Under the pieces are notes generated by a model. The model did no database searches and was not told where the DNA came from. It was given only the letters and a program-made list of their open reading frames with translations. The position numbers were made by a program, and so were the translations under genes. From NCBI GenBank assembly GCA_020152595.1, contig JAIGNY010004524.1:227001-291000 (forward strand): a stretch of 64,000 nt of DNA, in the 5' to 3' direction. The stretch comes from Chiridota heheva (lineage: Eukaryota; Echinodermata; Holothuroidea; Apodida; Chiridotidae). This document shows, one piece after another, positions 21,700 to 32,873 of the stretch (its first letter is position 1; every line of letters starts with the position of its first letter).

Positions 21700-22851
21700 C
21701 ACCGCTAATAATGCATATTCCAGCCTGTCTCACATTCCATCCCAACCTGTCCCAAATCCCATGCTTATACTCCATGCAATCACATCTGAAAACCAGATAC
21801 TGTGTGTCATTCCACCACTTGCATGACCCACATGCTAACACAACTGAAATCCAGATGACACCCCACCACATGCCATTCCACTCTGTCCCACCATGTCGGC
21901 CCACCCTGTTCTACATGCCAACCCACCCTGTTCTACATGCCAATGCATCCTGACCAACATTCCACCCCACCCTGCCCTACATACAAGGCCACCCTGTACC
22001 ACATAAAAGCCCACCCTCATCCCAATTCCTTCTGCTACTTTATTATCATGTCAACTTCTACCCCACATTCCACTTATTGTTTACATTGCCCAAACCCCTG
22101 ATTTAAAATTCATTAGAAGCAATGAAACTTTTATTTGCTTCTTTATTAATGGCAGGACACACATTTGTATTATTATTCAGGTCAGGAATCTCAATATCAT
22201 AACAAAACTAGAAATGTGAAGTTAGTAAGTCTCGCTTACCATTTATTTTTAATCTCAGGTCGAATATTTTGTAGGAAAGTCTATTATGCAAATAAACTAA
22301 TTAATATGCAAACAATACCTCACCATTAAGTATAGACTTTTTTCACATATACTGTATGATCATTTATTTCAGCAAAATCACCACACCCACTTTAATTCCA
22401 GAGATACAGATACAAATATTTTCATTGCATGCAAATAAGCTAATTAGTATCATAGTATGCAAACACAACCCCCCAATCATGCTCAACTGAACAGTACCAA
22501 TGCCCTCTACCACTGTACCAAGTACCAAGATATTATCTTAGGTTAAATATTTTGTACAAAAGTCTATTGTTATGCAAATAACCTAATTAATATGCATACT
22601 TCATCTTACCATTAAGTGTAGACAATGCTCTTCACATATATGATCATTTGTGCAAACAAAATCTCCACATCCACTTTATTTGAGGAGATATCAATAATCT
22701 AATTAGTATACACACACATCCCCCAATCATGCTCATTTGAACAGTACCCGTGTCTTCTACCCCTATGCCAAGTTACATAAATGAACACCATTCATAACTT
22801 AGGTTATGCGCTCATGTTAAACATTTTGTATGAGTCTATTCTTATGCAAAT
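21700..22851. repeat. dispersed repeat family, copy B
   Basis: It is homologous in order to 10650-10872 plus 14297-14900 and later repeats. It has a C-rich block with CCCACCCTGTTCTACATGCC, then the continuous TTTATTTGCTTCTTTATTAA point that is the empty site for the 3.4-kb insertion, then 140-bp repeats with ATGCAAAT near 22288, 22430, 22572 and 22842. The copy is cut off at 22851 by the I-like LINE. Confidence 0.8.
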
Positions 22852-23590
22852 GTTGGGGGGAGCCAATAAGGAGGTGGGATTGAGTGAGGTGGGTGTGACC
22901 TATGCTAAGACAGGTAATATGAATGTTGTCGACACGAGAGAGGTTGTTGATGGTGGGTTTAATCGGAATGGTGGGGCGGTTGACGTGGAGTTTGGTTATC
23001 AATTTGGGAGTCCCATGAGATTTGCCAGCGGTCACGAACAAGGGAAGCGATAAGCGGTTTGATGTCAGAGAGGGTTTTGGGAAATGGGGTAGGGGGAGGT
23101 TGAGGGCAAGCTTAGCAGCTGCATCAGCCCTGTCATTGCCAGGGATGCCAGCATGGCTGGGTATCCAGAAGAAAAGAATATTTTTCCTGCAGAGGGTGGG
23201 CGAAAGGAGGTTCCGGAGGAGGCAGTGGGATGTGAAGTTATCCCATTTAAGATTGGGTAAAGAAGTAAGAACAGCCTTGGAGTCGGAGAAGATAACAAAG
23301 TGGCTGAGCGGAGAGTACTCAACGAAGTTGAGGGCGAGGAGGATGGCCTTTGCCTCGGCTGAAAAGATGGACGAGTAGTAAGTAGGGAAGTCTGCTACCG
23401 AGGGTGATGTCTGGATGACGGCAGCAACAGCTGTCTTGTCACCTTCCTTGGAGCCATCAGTATAGATGGAGGTGTAGTTTGAGAGTTGGTCTTTGATTTG
23501 GTTGTGGAGATTGATGAAGAGGTTAGGGTGGGTTTGGGTTTTGTGATGAGCGGAGAGGCCCAGGTGGATAAAAGGGAGGGGGTGGCCCAA
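22852..23590 (-). pseudogene. RNase H domain of the I-like LINE
   Basis: A single frame keeps all four RNase H catalytic positions: Asp in IYTDGSKEG, Glu in SAEAKAILLAL, Asp in FSDSKAVLTSL and Asp in the C-terminal GNDRADAAAK, next to WIPSHAGIP. It is better preserved than the copy at 6511-7610. The reading frame ends where the element is truncated. Confidence 0.85.
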
Positions 23591-24025
23591 GGAGGAAAAG
23601 TGGGCCAGAAGAAGGTGCCAAGAGTGGCGGAGCTGATGCCGAGATGGAGGAGGTCTGATTTAATGTGTAAGCTAAAGGAAGGGAATAGGGTTTTTGTCCT
23701 ATCAAAGGTGGAGAAATTGGGGTACCAAATGAGGTTGTAAACAGGGTTCTGGGTAAGGACTCTAAAAGTGTAGGAAATGCTACGCTTTCTACACCCAAGT
23801 AGAAAGGGGAGTTCGTTGGCTTAAACATAAAGGCTAGTGATTGGGGACGTCCTGTAGGCACCCAGACATTACCTGAGGGCTTCATTTTGGATGGTGTTGA
23901 TGTGGTTGAAGTATGAGTTGTGAGCGACACAGTAGACAATATTGCCGTAGTCAAGCTTGGCACAAATGGTGAGTCTGAAGATTTTGAGGAGAGCATGGCG
24001 GTTCCGCCCCAAGTGGTCTTGGAGA

Positions 24026-24973
24026 CAGCGTTCGACAAATCGCCTGTCCGGACGCTCGGGGCAACCAAAACTCATGTCCGGGCAAGTGGATTGTCAAAGT
24101 GACCTGCCCGCCGGGCAACTACTTTTTCACCTAGAAGTGACCCTTTGAAATTTAAATATGATGCAAACTATGGTACTTTTTTAAACGTCACACTGTCCTA
24201 AAAAGTGATTGTCAAAAGCGAGACAAACCAAGGTGAAAAATCTAGAAATATTACTGTCACATTTCTCAGCGATACAACAACCTTCGTAGTTCATACATGT
24301 TATTGTATCACACACGTTTTCAATCTTTCACGCATTGCATAACGTTTGTTCAGTACGGAATGCTAATGTCCCGCGGTACAATACGGTATATACATTACAT
24401 GCAACAGCTGGCTGTACAACAGTGCACTGAACGCACGTGTTGTAACTTGTTTTTACTGGCCAGCAGACTATTTGCATAAATACATAAACATTTTGCTAGA
24501 GTTTTTCGGAACGGTTGACATGATTGGTTTATTCCGGGAGTTGGGAATCTTTCAATGTGGGTACACACGTGTGTCTGATATTAAATCTGATTTTCATGTT
24601 AGAATTCTGTTCCCCGTATATGTAACTAAAATTATGTGTATGTGTGACACAAGTGAAAGAAACATAGATGCTATGGTAAGGGTTCCCATTTTCTTTTTTC
24701 TGTTGCAAAGATTATTTAACAATTTCGAACAATATTGTACATGTACATTAAGACACAAACAGTTGTTTAATACATGACAATTCACTCAAATAGTTCATAT
24801 ATCATTCCATTCGTGATAAGTAACCGTTTATAAAAAATGCCTGGCATTAACGTTAAGGTGCTATTACAATAAACTTGTGCTTCGGGCAAGTTGATTTGAC
24901 GCCCGGGCAACCAAACTTTAGCAACTAACTGCCCGACGGGCAAGTAGAATTTTGATCGATTTGTCGAACACTG
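24026..24973. mobile_element. 948-bp hAT-type MITE with perfect 8-bp target duplication
   Basis: Terminal inverted repeats are CAGCGTTCGACAAATCG on the left and CAGTGTTCGACAAATCG (reverse complement of the right end), with one mismatch in 17. The flanks are identical 8-bp direct repeats CTTGGAGA (24018-24025 and 24974-24981). CAGNG termini and 8-bp duplications are diagnostic of the hAT superfamily. Both subterminal regions are rich in CCCGNCGGGCAA and GGGCAACCAAA motifs, a likely transposase-binding arrangement. There is no transposase ORF, so it is non-autonomous. It inserted into the I-like LINE. Removing it restores continuous LINE homology. Confidence 0.93.
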
Positions 24974-25020
24974 CTTGGAGAGGAGGCGGAGAAGGTTGAA
25001 GGAGCTGTTGAATTTCTATT

Positions 25021-26450
25021 TCAGGTGAAAATGTGTTGCTTGTAGGAGAGCTTGGGGTCTAGGATTAAACCCAGGAACTTTGTGTGTTCAACTTTAGGGA
25101 TGCGATTGCCATTAAGCACGTGGCTCGGGTTGGGGTGGAGCTTGTTGAAATGATAGAAGTGCATGCAGACTGTCTTGTCTTTGGAGAATTTAAAACCGTT
25201 ATTGTTGCACCAGACTTGCAGCTGGTTGAGGCTGAGTTGAAGTCTATTTTCGACAAGATGAAAGCCAGGGGAGGAGTAGAAGATGGTGAAGTCGTCCATG
25301 TAGAGAGTACATTTGATGTTGGGGCCAAGGTTGTCCGCAATGTCATTAATGCTCAGGTTGAAGAGAGTGGGGGAGAGGATGCTGACCTGGGGGACGCCCT
25401 CTTCTTGGAGGTAGGGGTTGGAGAGGGTGTGTCCAATACAAACTTGGAACTGCCTGGGTGAGAGGAATTTTTTAATAAAGATGGGGAGGTGGGCTCTGAG
25501 GTTGATGGTGTAAAGTTTGCGGATAATACCGTATTTTTAAGTAGTGTCAAAAGCTTTCTCGAGGTCAAAAAAAATGGCAATGAGGTGTTCCTTTTTTGCA
25601 AAGGATTCCCAGATAGCGGTGTTAAGTGTAATAAACTGGTCTAGGGTATTGCGACGTTTCCTGAAGCCGCTTTGGTGAGGGGAGAGGATTCTGTTGGTCT
25701 CAAGGAACCAGTTTAGTCTCTGGTTAATGATCCTTTCCATAATTTTACAGAGACAGCAGGTGAGGGCAATGGGGTGGTAGCTGAAGGGGTTGGTACTGTT
25801 CTTCCCCAGTTAGTTTAGGGATGGGGGTGACAAAAGCTGAAATCCAGATAGGGGAAAGGAGTGTGAGGACCAAATGTGGTTGAGGATGGTGAGTAGGGTA
25901 GTGGTGGCCTTGATGGGAAGGTGTTTCAGGAACTAGTAGGGGATGTTATCTAAGCCCTTGGAGGAGCAGCCAGCGTCGTGGATGGCTTGGTTTAATTCAG
26001 AAAAGGTGAGAGGGGTGTTGTAGCTCTCAGAGTTGTTGGAGGGAAAGGTACTACTCCGGGTTTCATCGCCAGCTTTTTTGGTTTTGAAAGCATTGGGGTA
26101 GTTGGCTGAGGACGAAATGTTGCTGAAAGAGGCGGCGAGGTGGTTAACGATGTCACTTTTCGCGGTGAGAAGGTTACCATTCCAAGAGAGATGGAAGATG
26201 AGAGACTTGCCCACCCTGCCGTGGAAGCTGTTAACCATTCTCCAAATCTTCTAAGTGGGGGTGTTGGTGGTGAGAGAAGAGATGAAGTTGTTCCAAGAGT
26301 TGGTTTTACTGTCCTTGATAGTGCTCCTGTCCTTGGCATGGCTGATGTGAAAGAGGTTAAGGTTGTGGGTGGTCAGGTTAGTTTTGAAGTTCCTGAGGGC
26401 CCTTTTCCTGTTCTTGGCAGTTCAGGGAGGGGGACGTGATTAGGGGTTTG
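25021..26450 (-). pseudogene. reverse transcriptase region of the I-like LINE
   Basis: Broken frames show RT landmarks in order: SELNQAIHDAGCSSKGLDNI, MERIINQRLNWFLE, LSPHQSGFRKRRNTLDQ, IFFDLEKAFDTT, the catalytic YMDD (25291-25302, followed by FTIFYSS), and FLGLILDPKLSYKQHI. These are the fingers and palm motifs of a non-LTR RT. Several frameshifts separate the pieces, including one just after EKAFDTT, so no active protein is possible. Upstream text resembles an EN-RT linker. Confidence 0.85.
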
Positions 26451-26544
26451 TGGGAAAAGCAGGTGGCAATGTTGATAAGGATGTTACTGAAGTTTGACAT
26501 GGGATCATTACCCTCGAGGTGTGAGTCACAGAGGGTTTCTATAG

Positions 26545-27112
26545 GAGCAACCTTTGTGCAAGGCGCCTAGGCTACAGGCGCAACCTTTGTTCAAGGCGTC
26601 TAGGCTATAGGCGCGACCTTTGTGCAAGGCGCCTAGGCTATAGGTGCGACTTTTGTGCAAGGCGCCTAGGCTATGGGCGTGACCTTTGTGCAAGGCACCT
26701 AGGCTATAGGCGCGACCTTAATGCAAGGCCCCTAGGCTATAGGCGCGACCTTTGGACAAGGCGCCTAGGCTATAGGCGCGACCTTTGTGCAAGGCGCCTA
26801 GGCTATAAGAGCGACCTTTATGCAAGGCGCCTGGGCTATAGAGGCGACCTTTGTGCAAGGCGCCTAGGCTATAGGTGCGAGCTTTGTGCAAAGCGCATAG
26901 GCTATAGGCATGACTTATATGCGAGGGGCCTAGCCCAGGCTAGTATAGGCGCGACCTTTGTGCAAGGCGTCTAGGCTAGTTATAGGCGCGACCTTTGTGC
27001 AAGGCACCTAGGCTAGTAATACTAATATATAGGCGCCACCTTTGTGCAAGGCACCTAGGCTAGTAGTACTAGTATAAGCGCGACCTTTGTGCAAGGCACC
27101 TAGGCCTAGATT
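26545..27112. repeat. 33-bp minisatellite, about 16 copies
   Basis: The unit contains GGCTATAGGCGCGACCTTTG and TGCAAGGCGCCTA. The embedded AGGCGCCT is self-complementary. Later copies have insertions (AGTAATACTAATAT-type) before TAGGC. The array separates the I-like LINE from the downstream MITE and LINE. Confidence 0.94.
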
Positions 27113-27314
27113 ATACCATTTCCGCGAAAATAAGTAGGCTATGTTTTTTCCCTAATGCCGCTCGGGAGCTTGGTAATTTAGTGCTGATATCTTATTTTAT
27201 TATGAGCTTTGAACATTGTATTTCCTCACCTTCTAGTTTTGAGTAGATCTCTAAAGAATTTGGTTTTCTCGGCATTCTTTTTTTTTTTTTTTTTCCGACT
27301 GATGTGGTGACAAT

Positions 27315-27435
27315 CACAGGTGTTCCTAACGTTGGCAACCTATATGCTTACACTATATATATATATATATATATAAAGATAAATATAGTGTAAGCATATG
27401 GGCCTATGTTGCCATAACGTTAGGAATACCTGTAA
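27315..27435. mobile_element. 121-bp foldback MITE with 7-bp target duplication
   Basis: Two long complementary arms (CACAGGTGTTCCTAACGTT... and its near reverse complement ending AACGTTAGGAATACCTGTAA) enclose a (TA)n loop. The arms continue through ATATGCTTACACTATA. Flanking direct repeats TGACAAT lie at 27308-27314 and 27436-27442. No coding capacity. The superfamily is not obvious from the termini. Confidence 0.75.
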
Positions 27436-27578
27436 TGACAATGTTGTAATACTGAGCCGACAGAATCTTTCACCTGGTATCTTTTTATGACGTCAAAGCA
27501 GAGTAGCCTGAGCTCACTAAATTAGACTCTGACTGTGAAATTATCTGGACCAAATTCCAATTTCCTAAGGAAAAGAGC

Positions 27579-27938
27579 ATGTATATAGGAACATTTTACA
27601 GACCCAGTCACAATGATCTCACTAGCCTACTTGAGTTGAAAAAATCCCTCCAAAAGCTTGGTAAAAATGCTGACAAAAACAATGTTATTCTTGCTGGTGA
27701 TTTCAACCAACCTAATATTGACTGGAGTCAAAACATTATTTCAGGAACTAACGCTTCCTCCGAAGCAGCCAAAATTCTTCTTGAAGTGACCAATTCATTC
27801 AATCTCACTCAAATGGTGCAGTCACCCACCAGAGATAACAACATCCTTGATCTTGTTTTTACTAACAATTCACCAGCTGTTACCTCAGCTAATGTCATTC
27901 CCAGTATAAGTGACCATGATATTGTTGAATTGACCTAA
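27579..27938 (+). pseudogene. LINE EEP endonuclease, C-terminal half
   Basis: The frame reads IGTFYRPSHND, VILAGDFNQPNIDW, NNILDLVFTN and SISDHDIVE. These are the YRP, GDFN, LDLVFT and SDHD blocks of apurinic-like LINE endonucleases, including the metal-binding Asp/Asn and the catalytic His of SDHD. The first half of the domain is absent and a stop follows directly. Confidence 0.85.
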
Positions 27939-28850
27939 ATATCTCCCCTCCTCGTAAAAAGTTACCTAAACGTAAAATCTATTTAAAGAAAAAAGCTAAC
28001 ATAAAACGAATAAAAGAAGACCTGACCAAATTTAAACTGCAATATTATACTCAATTTAATTCCTCCATTGATGTTGATGAAAAATGGAATTTCTTTGAAC
28101 AAGAAATTAAATTGATTATTGATAAAAAACACGCCTCACAAATTCACCTCAACCAAACTAAATCTGCCCTGGTTTACCGTATCCAACGCCGTCTCTGCAG
28201 GAAAAAACATAAACTGTTTTAAAAAGCTAAGACTAATCAACAAGCCAATGACTGGACTACCTATAAAAGCTTTAGAAAGGCTGTCCATAAAAACCTCAAA
28301 GAAGCTAGAAACACCTTCATCTGTGATAAACTTAAAAACTCACTTAACGAAAACCCAAAGGCATTTTGGTCCTATATCAAAAGATTAAGAAGTAACTCTG
28401 TAGGTGTGTCTGATCTACTAAATAACGGTAAACTCTGCAGTGACAGTAAAACTAAAGCTAACATTCTAAATGACCAGTTTTTCAGTGCTTTCACAGTAGA
28501 AAACACCTCCCAAATTCCTGTAACTAAACCACTTACCAACAGCAAAATAAACCAACTTATAATTACCCCAGAAGGTGTCAAAAGCAACTGCATAACCTAG
28601 ACCCCAACAAAGCCTCAGGTCCTGACCAAATACCACCATGGTTTCTAAAAGCACATGCTGATGACCTCTATGAAATTCTAACTGATCTCTTTCAAACCTC
28701 TGTCGATAATGGTACTATCCCTAACAAGTGGAAAGAAGCAAACATATGTAGTGTTTTTAAAAAGGTGATAAACAAAACCCAGCTAATTATAGACCTATTT
28801 CCCTCACCTGCGTTTGTAGTAAAATCCTTGAGCATATAATCCACTCACAT

Positions 28851-30070
28851 GTGATGAAATTCCTTGATGAGCATAATATCTTAACTGATTTACAACATGG
28901 CTTCCGTGCAAAAAGATCGACTGAAACACAACTCCTCTTAACAATAAATGATATCTCTAAACAAATTGACCAAAACAGTAACGTCTCTATGGCTATTCTT
29001 GACTTCTCAAAAGCCTTTGATAAAGTCCCCACCAGCGCTTGTTATCCAAACTTTCTGCCTATGGCATTGATGGAAATCTTCTGGCCTGGTTTGCATCATT
29101 CCTCAACAACCGCATCCAGCGTGTTGTTTGCGATGGTGAAATCTCTGATTCTAAACAGGTTTTATCCGGTGTACCACAAGGTACTGTCTTGGGTCCTTTA
29201 CTTTTCCTCTTATATATAAATGACATCCCTGATAATATAAACAGCACAGTCAGACTGTTTGCTGATGACTGCCTTGTGTACAGAACAATTGATAACCCCT
29301 CTGACCAACAAATCCTCCAAGATGATCTTAACAAACTTGAACAATGGCAAAACAAATGGCAAATGAATTTCAACCCCTCCAAATGCTACATCTTGTCAAT
29401 TTCCTCTAAGAAATGCTTTAAATCACCTGTTTATACCTTATGCAACCAGCCACTAAAACATGTCAACTCCCACCCATACCTAGGTGTTGAAATTGATAAT
29501 AAACTTAGATGGGATAAACATATACATAACATAACCAAGAAAGCTAACTCTATACTTGGCCTTTTAAAACGTAACCTCTCAAACTGTCCCACCGACGTTA
29601 AATCCACTGCTTATAAAGCTCTAGTCAGGCCAGTACTTGAGTACGCATCTGCAGTCTGGGACCCCCATCACCAGTGCGATGTGGATAAACTTGAATCTAT
29701 TCAAAGGAGAGCAGCCAGGTTCTGTATGGCAGACTACTCTTATAAATCTAGTGTAAAAAACATGCTTTATAAATTAGATTGGCCCCTGCTTAAAACAAGA
29801 CGATACAACACCCGGCTACATATGCTATATAAAATCAATAACAATCTTGTCGCCATCAATAAAGATGAACTTATCCCCACCGTTAGAACTAATACAAGAA
29901 ATAATCATGACCTTAATTTCCAGGTTCCCTATGCTAAAAAGAATGTATATAAACACTCTTTCTTCCCTCACACACTAAAGGATTGGAATGCTTTACCGTC
30001 AGACATTGTTCATGCACTAAGTCTCAATTGTTTCAAAGCTAAACTTACTAACACCTGTATTGCTAACTAG
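28851..30070 (+). pseudogene. LINE reverse transcriptase and C-terminal region
   Basis: The N-terminal part (28851-29030) reads LQHGFRAKRSTETQLL and AILDFSKAFDKV. A frameshift follows, then 343 open codons with SGVPQGTVLGPLLFLLYIND, the catalytic FADD (29258-29269), HPYLGVEIDNKLRWDKHI and a typical C-terminal DWNALPSDIV stretch. The catalytic box is intact, but the upstream breaks and 5' truncation make the copy non-autonomous. Confidence 0.88.
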
Positions 30071-30170
30071 TTTTTTTTATATTATTTTTTACTCATACTT
30101 TTTACGCTCGGTTGGCGTTCATGTCCTCTTGAAGGATTTTTGCCGACTTAACCGTTTCAGATTCAGATAG

Positions 30171-30844
30171 CCGCTTTTAGATTAATGACGTAATTTTTTT
30201 TGTATTCTTTTAATACTCAACAATGACAGAATGAACACTCGCGCGGCCTTGTAACACACGTGGGTCTGTGGTCAGTGCGAGACGACTACAGGAGGTGAAT
30301 TGGGATAAAACGGAACTAATTATTCTTAATATTGAAAGCTATGATGAAAGAGTCAAGTTCGGGGTCCTTTTTGTACCAGAATGATATAGAATTGGGATAT
30401 TTTTTGATGTTTTCCAAAAAGTACTATCTAATATCTCTCGGATGAGAGTACTTTCGATAGAGTGTCACCAGAGGTTTTGGCCCTTTTTTTTTGACCAAGG
30501 TGAATAGGTGTTGTACACCCTTACCAAATCACTCAAATTCTGGTATGGGTCCATGGTAAAATAGTTCCCTACGAAACTGTTTCTGAAGCAGATCTCGCCA
30601 AGCTGTCAAGTTTGGATATAAATAGTCGAGACCTATCTATTCTTTAGTATTCCTCAGTGAAATTTGCAATTTCCCAGCTTCCTGCCCCGTGAAATGGGAC
30701 CTCTCGAAAATATTTGTATTAGCCTTTTCTCTTGGCTAAACTCGCAGACTTATATGGAAGCATATGCCGATCAAATTTTCGGAATTACGTCGCGTCGTGA
30801 TTGGAATTACGTCGCGTCGTAATTATATTTACTACGCGACCCAA
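30171..30844. other. no gene seen
   Basis: Non-repetitive sequence between the LINE and the SINE, with no recognisable feature. Confidence 0.4.
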
Positions 30845-30856
30845 ATATTTACCGGC

Positions 30857-31137
30857 GTCTACCAACTGTGGTGTAGCGGTTATCATACCTGTCTACAGAC
30901 CACGAGGCCCTGGGTTCAAAGCCTGGGTTGGGTAGACACGCCACTGAGTGCACCACAGCTGGGTTATCAAAGGCCGTGGACATTGACTTGGTTGTCGATG
31001 TTATGTCTGTCCGTACGTCGTACATGTGTTCTCGTCCAGGTCGTATTAAGCGTTTCGTGATAGCATTGTTACTATCATAACCGAATACGCAGGCGACGAC
31101 CCCGTCATTGTAATTGTGTGTTCACTCGTCGTCGTCG
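30857..31137 (+). mobile_element. tRNA-derived SINE, copy 1, with 12-bp target duplication
   Basis: The 5' part is a tRNA-like RNA polymerase III promoter: box A in GTGGTGTAGCGGTTATCA and box B in GGGTTCAAAGCC about 40 bp later. A body of about 200 bp follows (landmarks GGCCGTGGACATTGACTTGG, CGAATACGCAGGCGACGACC), ending in a (GTC)n tail. The flanking direct repeats ATATTTACCGGC are perfect (30845-30856 and 31138-31149). A second copy lies inverted at 38789-39050. The A box most resembles that of Val/Glu/Asp-type tRNAs. The parent is not certain. Confidence 0.92.
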
Positions 31138-31149
31138 ATATTTACCGGC

Positions 31150-32690
31150 ATAGGCCTATGCTTCCATACAGACTTAAAGTTGAACTTGATGTTGAAGTAA
31201 CCGTGCCATGCTGACATGTGAGGCATATTTCAAGGATTTTTTTTCTAAAAGCATTTATTTCCCGAAGAAACAGTGACAAATGCAAAGAAGATTGATTGGA
31301 TTATATCCAGACTTTCACATTGTAACTTTTGAATTAAATTTATTCTACATAATTTGGTCTCACCAATGTTTGGGAGCAATTTGAAAAGTATATTCTTGTT
31401 AACATGTCAGTGGCCCAGCCTTAGCCTAAAGTGACCTTTGCTGTCTCTTATACTTTAAGTTAGTCCTACGCCCTAAGTTTAACAACCGTTGCCACTTTCT
31501 CACTAACCTACAACGATTAAAGACACAGTAGGCCTACTGGGGATTGTTTTCGGACCTACAACCTTGGACAAAATTCGTTGAAACACTTTGTGATAATATG
31601 TGATGTTTTTCATGAAGCTAATTTTCTATTGTAAATTATCCACATTTATAAATCAAAAATGATGTAAATTTTTTATGTTGCTTCTTCAATCTCTACTCTT
31701 TCAATTGTAATTGATATTTTAGAATTATAAGGACATTAATAATAAATAAAATTAATAATTGTATTGACGCCGCCAGTATCCCCTCCCCTACCTCATTATG
31801 ATAATTTCCCCCCCTCCCCTTCTCCCATTCAATGTTGGCCATTGTTACTGTTTTCCTGGAAATGAAGTTAAGAAAAGGAATAAATCTAACATTGAAAAAA
31901 GGGTAGGGGTTACAATTCTCGGAAAAATATTACAAAAACATAACCCTATAACATATGAAGTTCTCAAAAAGCTGAAGTGTTCCAGCAGTTTTGTCCAAGA
32001 TTGTAAACCTAGGCCTACTCCCAATAATAATATATCCCATAACATTTTCTTTAATTTAAGATGATCTGCAAGGATCTAAACTTCAGTCACAAATGCTCAA
32101 TTAACTCTGTTCACCTAAGAATAGGTTAACGTTAGACCTCAGATAGTCCTTGAGCCTACTTTTCAACAACTTAAAAGTTTCAAGCCCTTGTATGACACTA
32201 TAACCTTGATTTTTGATGAAATCACTCCACCTATTCGGTGTTGTCATGCACAATTAATTATACCCTATCCATTTAATAGTACCTCAGACTCCATTGCAAT
32301 CAGTGTAACAAACGCTATTTAGAACTAGCTATCAGTATCAGTTACAGTTGTATAGTTAGCTAGTTGCCTATGCATACAACTAACTAACGAACGTAGTGTT
32401 GAAGCATTTTACGTGCGTGGGATCCGGGCAACAAACATTCAGACATTAACAAAGTCAAGAGTTTGAGGTTTTCCCGCGTAAAATTTTAAGAAATTTTAGT
32501 CAGGTGATGTTTCACACGAGGTGTACGCAGAATCATAGTGGTGTCATTGTCATGTGACGAGCCATTTACGACTTCAGTATGACATCATTATGTGTAAGTT
32601 GCCATAACGAGAAAGAAAGCCATGACGAGAAATGACGTCATAAAAAGACCCCGGTTGAAGATTCTTAAACCGGGTGTCCTTTGTATGACA
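31150..32690. other. no gene seen
   Basis: AT-rich sequence without supported features. Confidence 0.4.
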
Positions 32691-32695
32691 TCATA

Positions 32696-32752
32696 CCTCT
32701 AACCTAAACCTAACCTAACCTAAACCTATACCTAGCTTAGCCCAACCTAATG
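32696..32752. repeat. telomere-like CCTAA-rich tract
   Basis: A short run of degenerate CTAACCTAAACC units (about eight) resembles C-strand telomere repeats with irregular spacing. It is flanked by ATGACGTCATAAAAAGACCC-like sequence on the left and TTTACGTCATAAAAAGACAC on the right, which are themselves a direct repeat. It may belong to a small repeat unit and not be a true interstitial telomere. Confidence 0.5.
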
Positions 32753-32873
32753 ACGTAGAATTTACGTCATAAAAAGACACCACCCGGTTGGAGATCCTGT
32801 CAAACGCTGTCAGTACTAAGCTTCAATTTTCAATGCTCAGATTTCTGATTCAATCAACTGTAGACTGTAAAGG

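Larger units (their letters stand above)
22852..26540 (-). mobile_element. I-like LINE with RT and RNase H, both ends truncated, split by a MITE
   Basis: The minus-strand order is a pre-RT linker, reverse transcriptase, a connection region and RNase H. Homology to the copy at 6511-7610 extends through RNase H, but this copy stops in the middle of the post-RNase H region at 22852, so its 3' tail is missing. No endonuclease is left at the 5' side. The body is interrupted at 24026-24973 by a MITE. Right of 26540 it abuts a 33-bp minisatellite. C-terminal RNase H points to the I/Nimb/LOA group of LINEs. The exact clade was not determined. Confidence 0.82.
27490..30170 (+). mobile_element. CR1/L2-like LINE, 5'-truncated, decayed
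   Basis: The plus-strand order is the C-terminal half of an EEP endonuclease, then a linker, then reverse transcriptase and C-terminal region, ending at 30070 with a short 3' UTR that finishes near a TTCAGATTCAGATAG tail. The N-terminal half of the endonuclease is missing. Frameshifts occur near 27937, 28200, 28600 and 29020. The final 343 codons are continuous. Confidence 0.85.

Noticed and set aside
24297-24777. Small ORFs inside the hAT MITE as transposase remnants
   Set aside because: No hAT transposase motif was found. They are short and cysteine/phenylalanine-rich by chance.
30857-30930. A functional tRNA gene
   Set aside because: A and B boxes are present, but no complete cloverleaf with acceptor pairing can be drawn. 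The unit continues into a SINE body and is present twice with target duplications.
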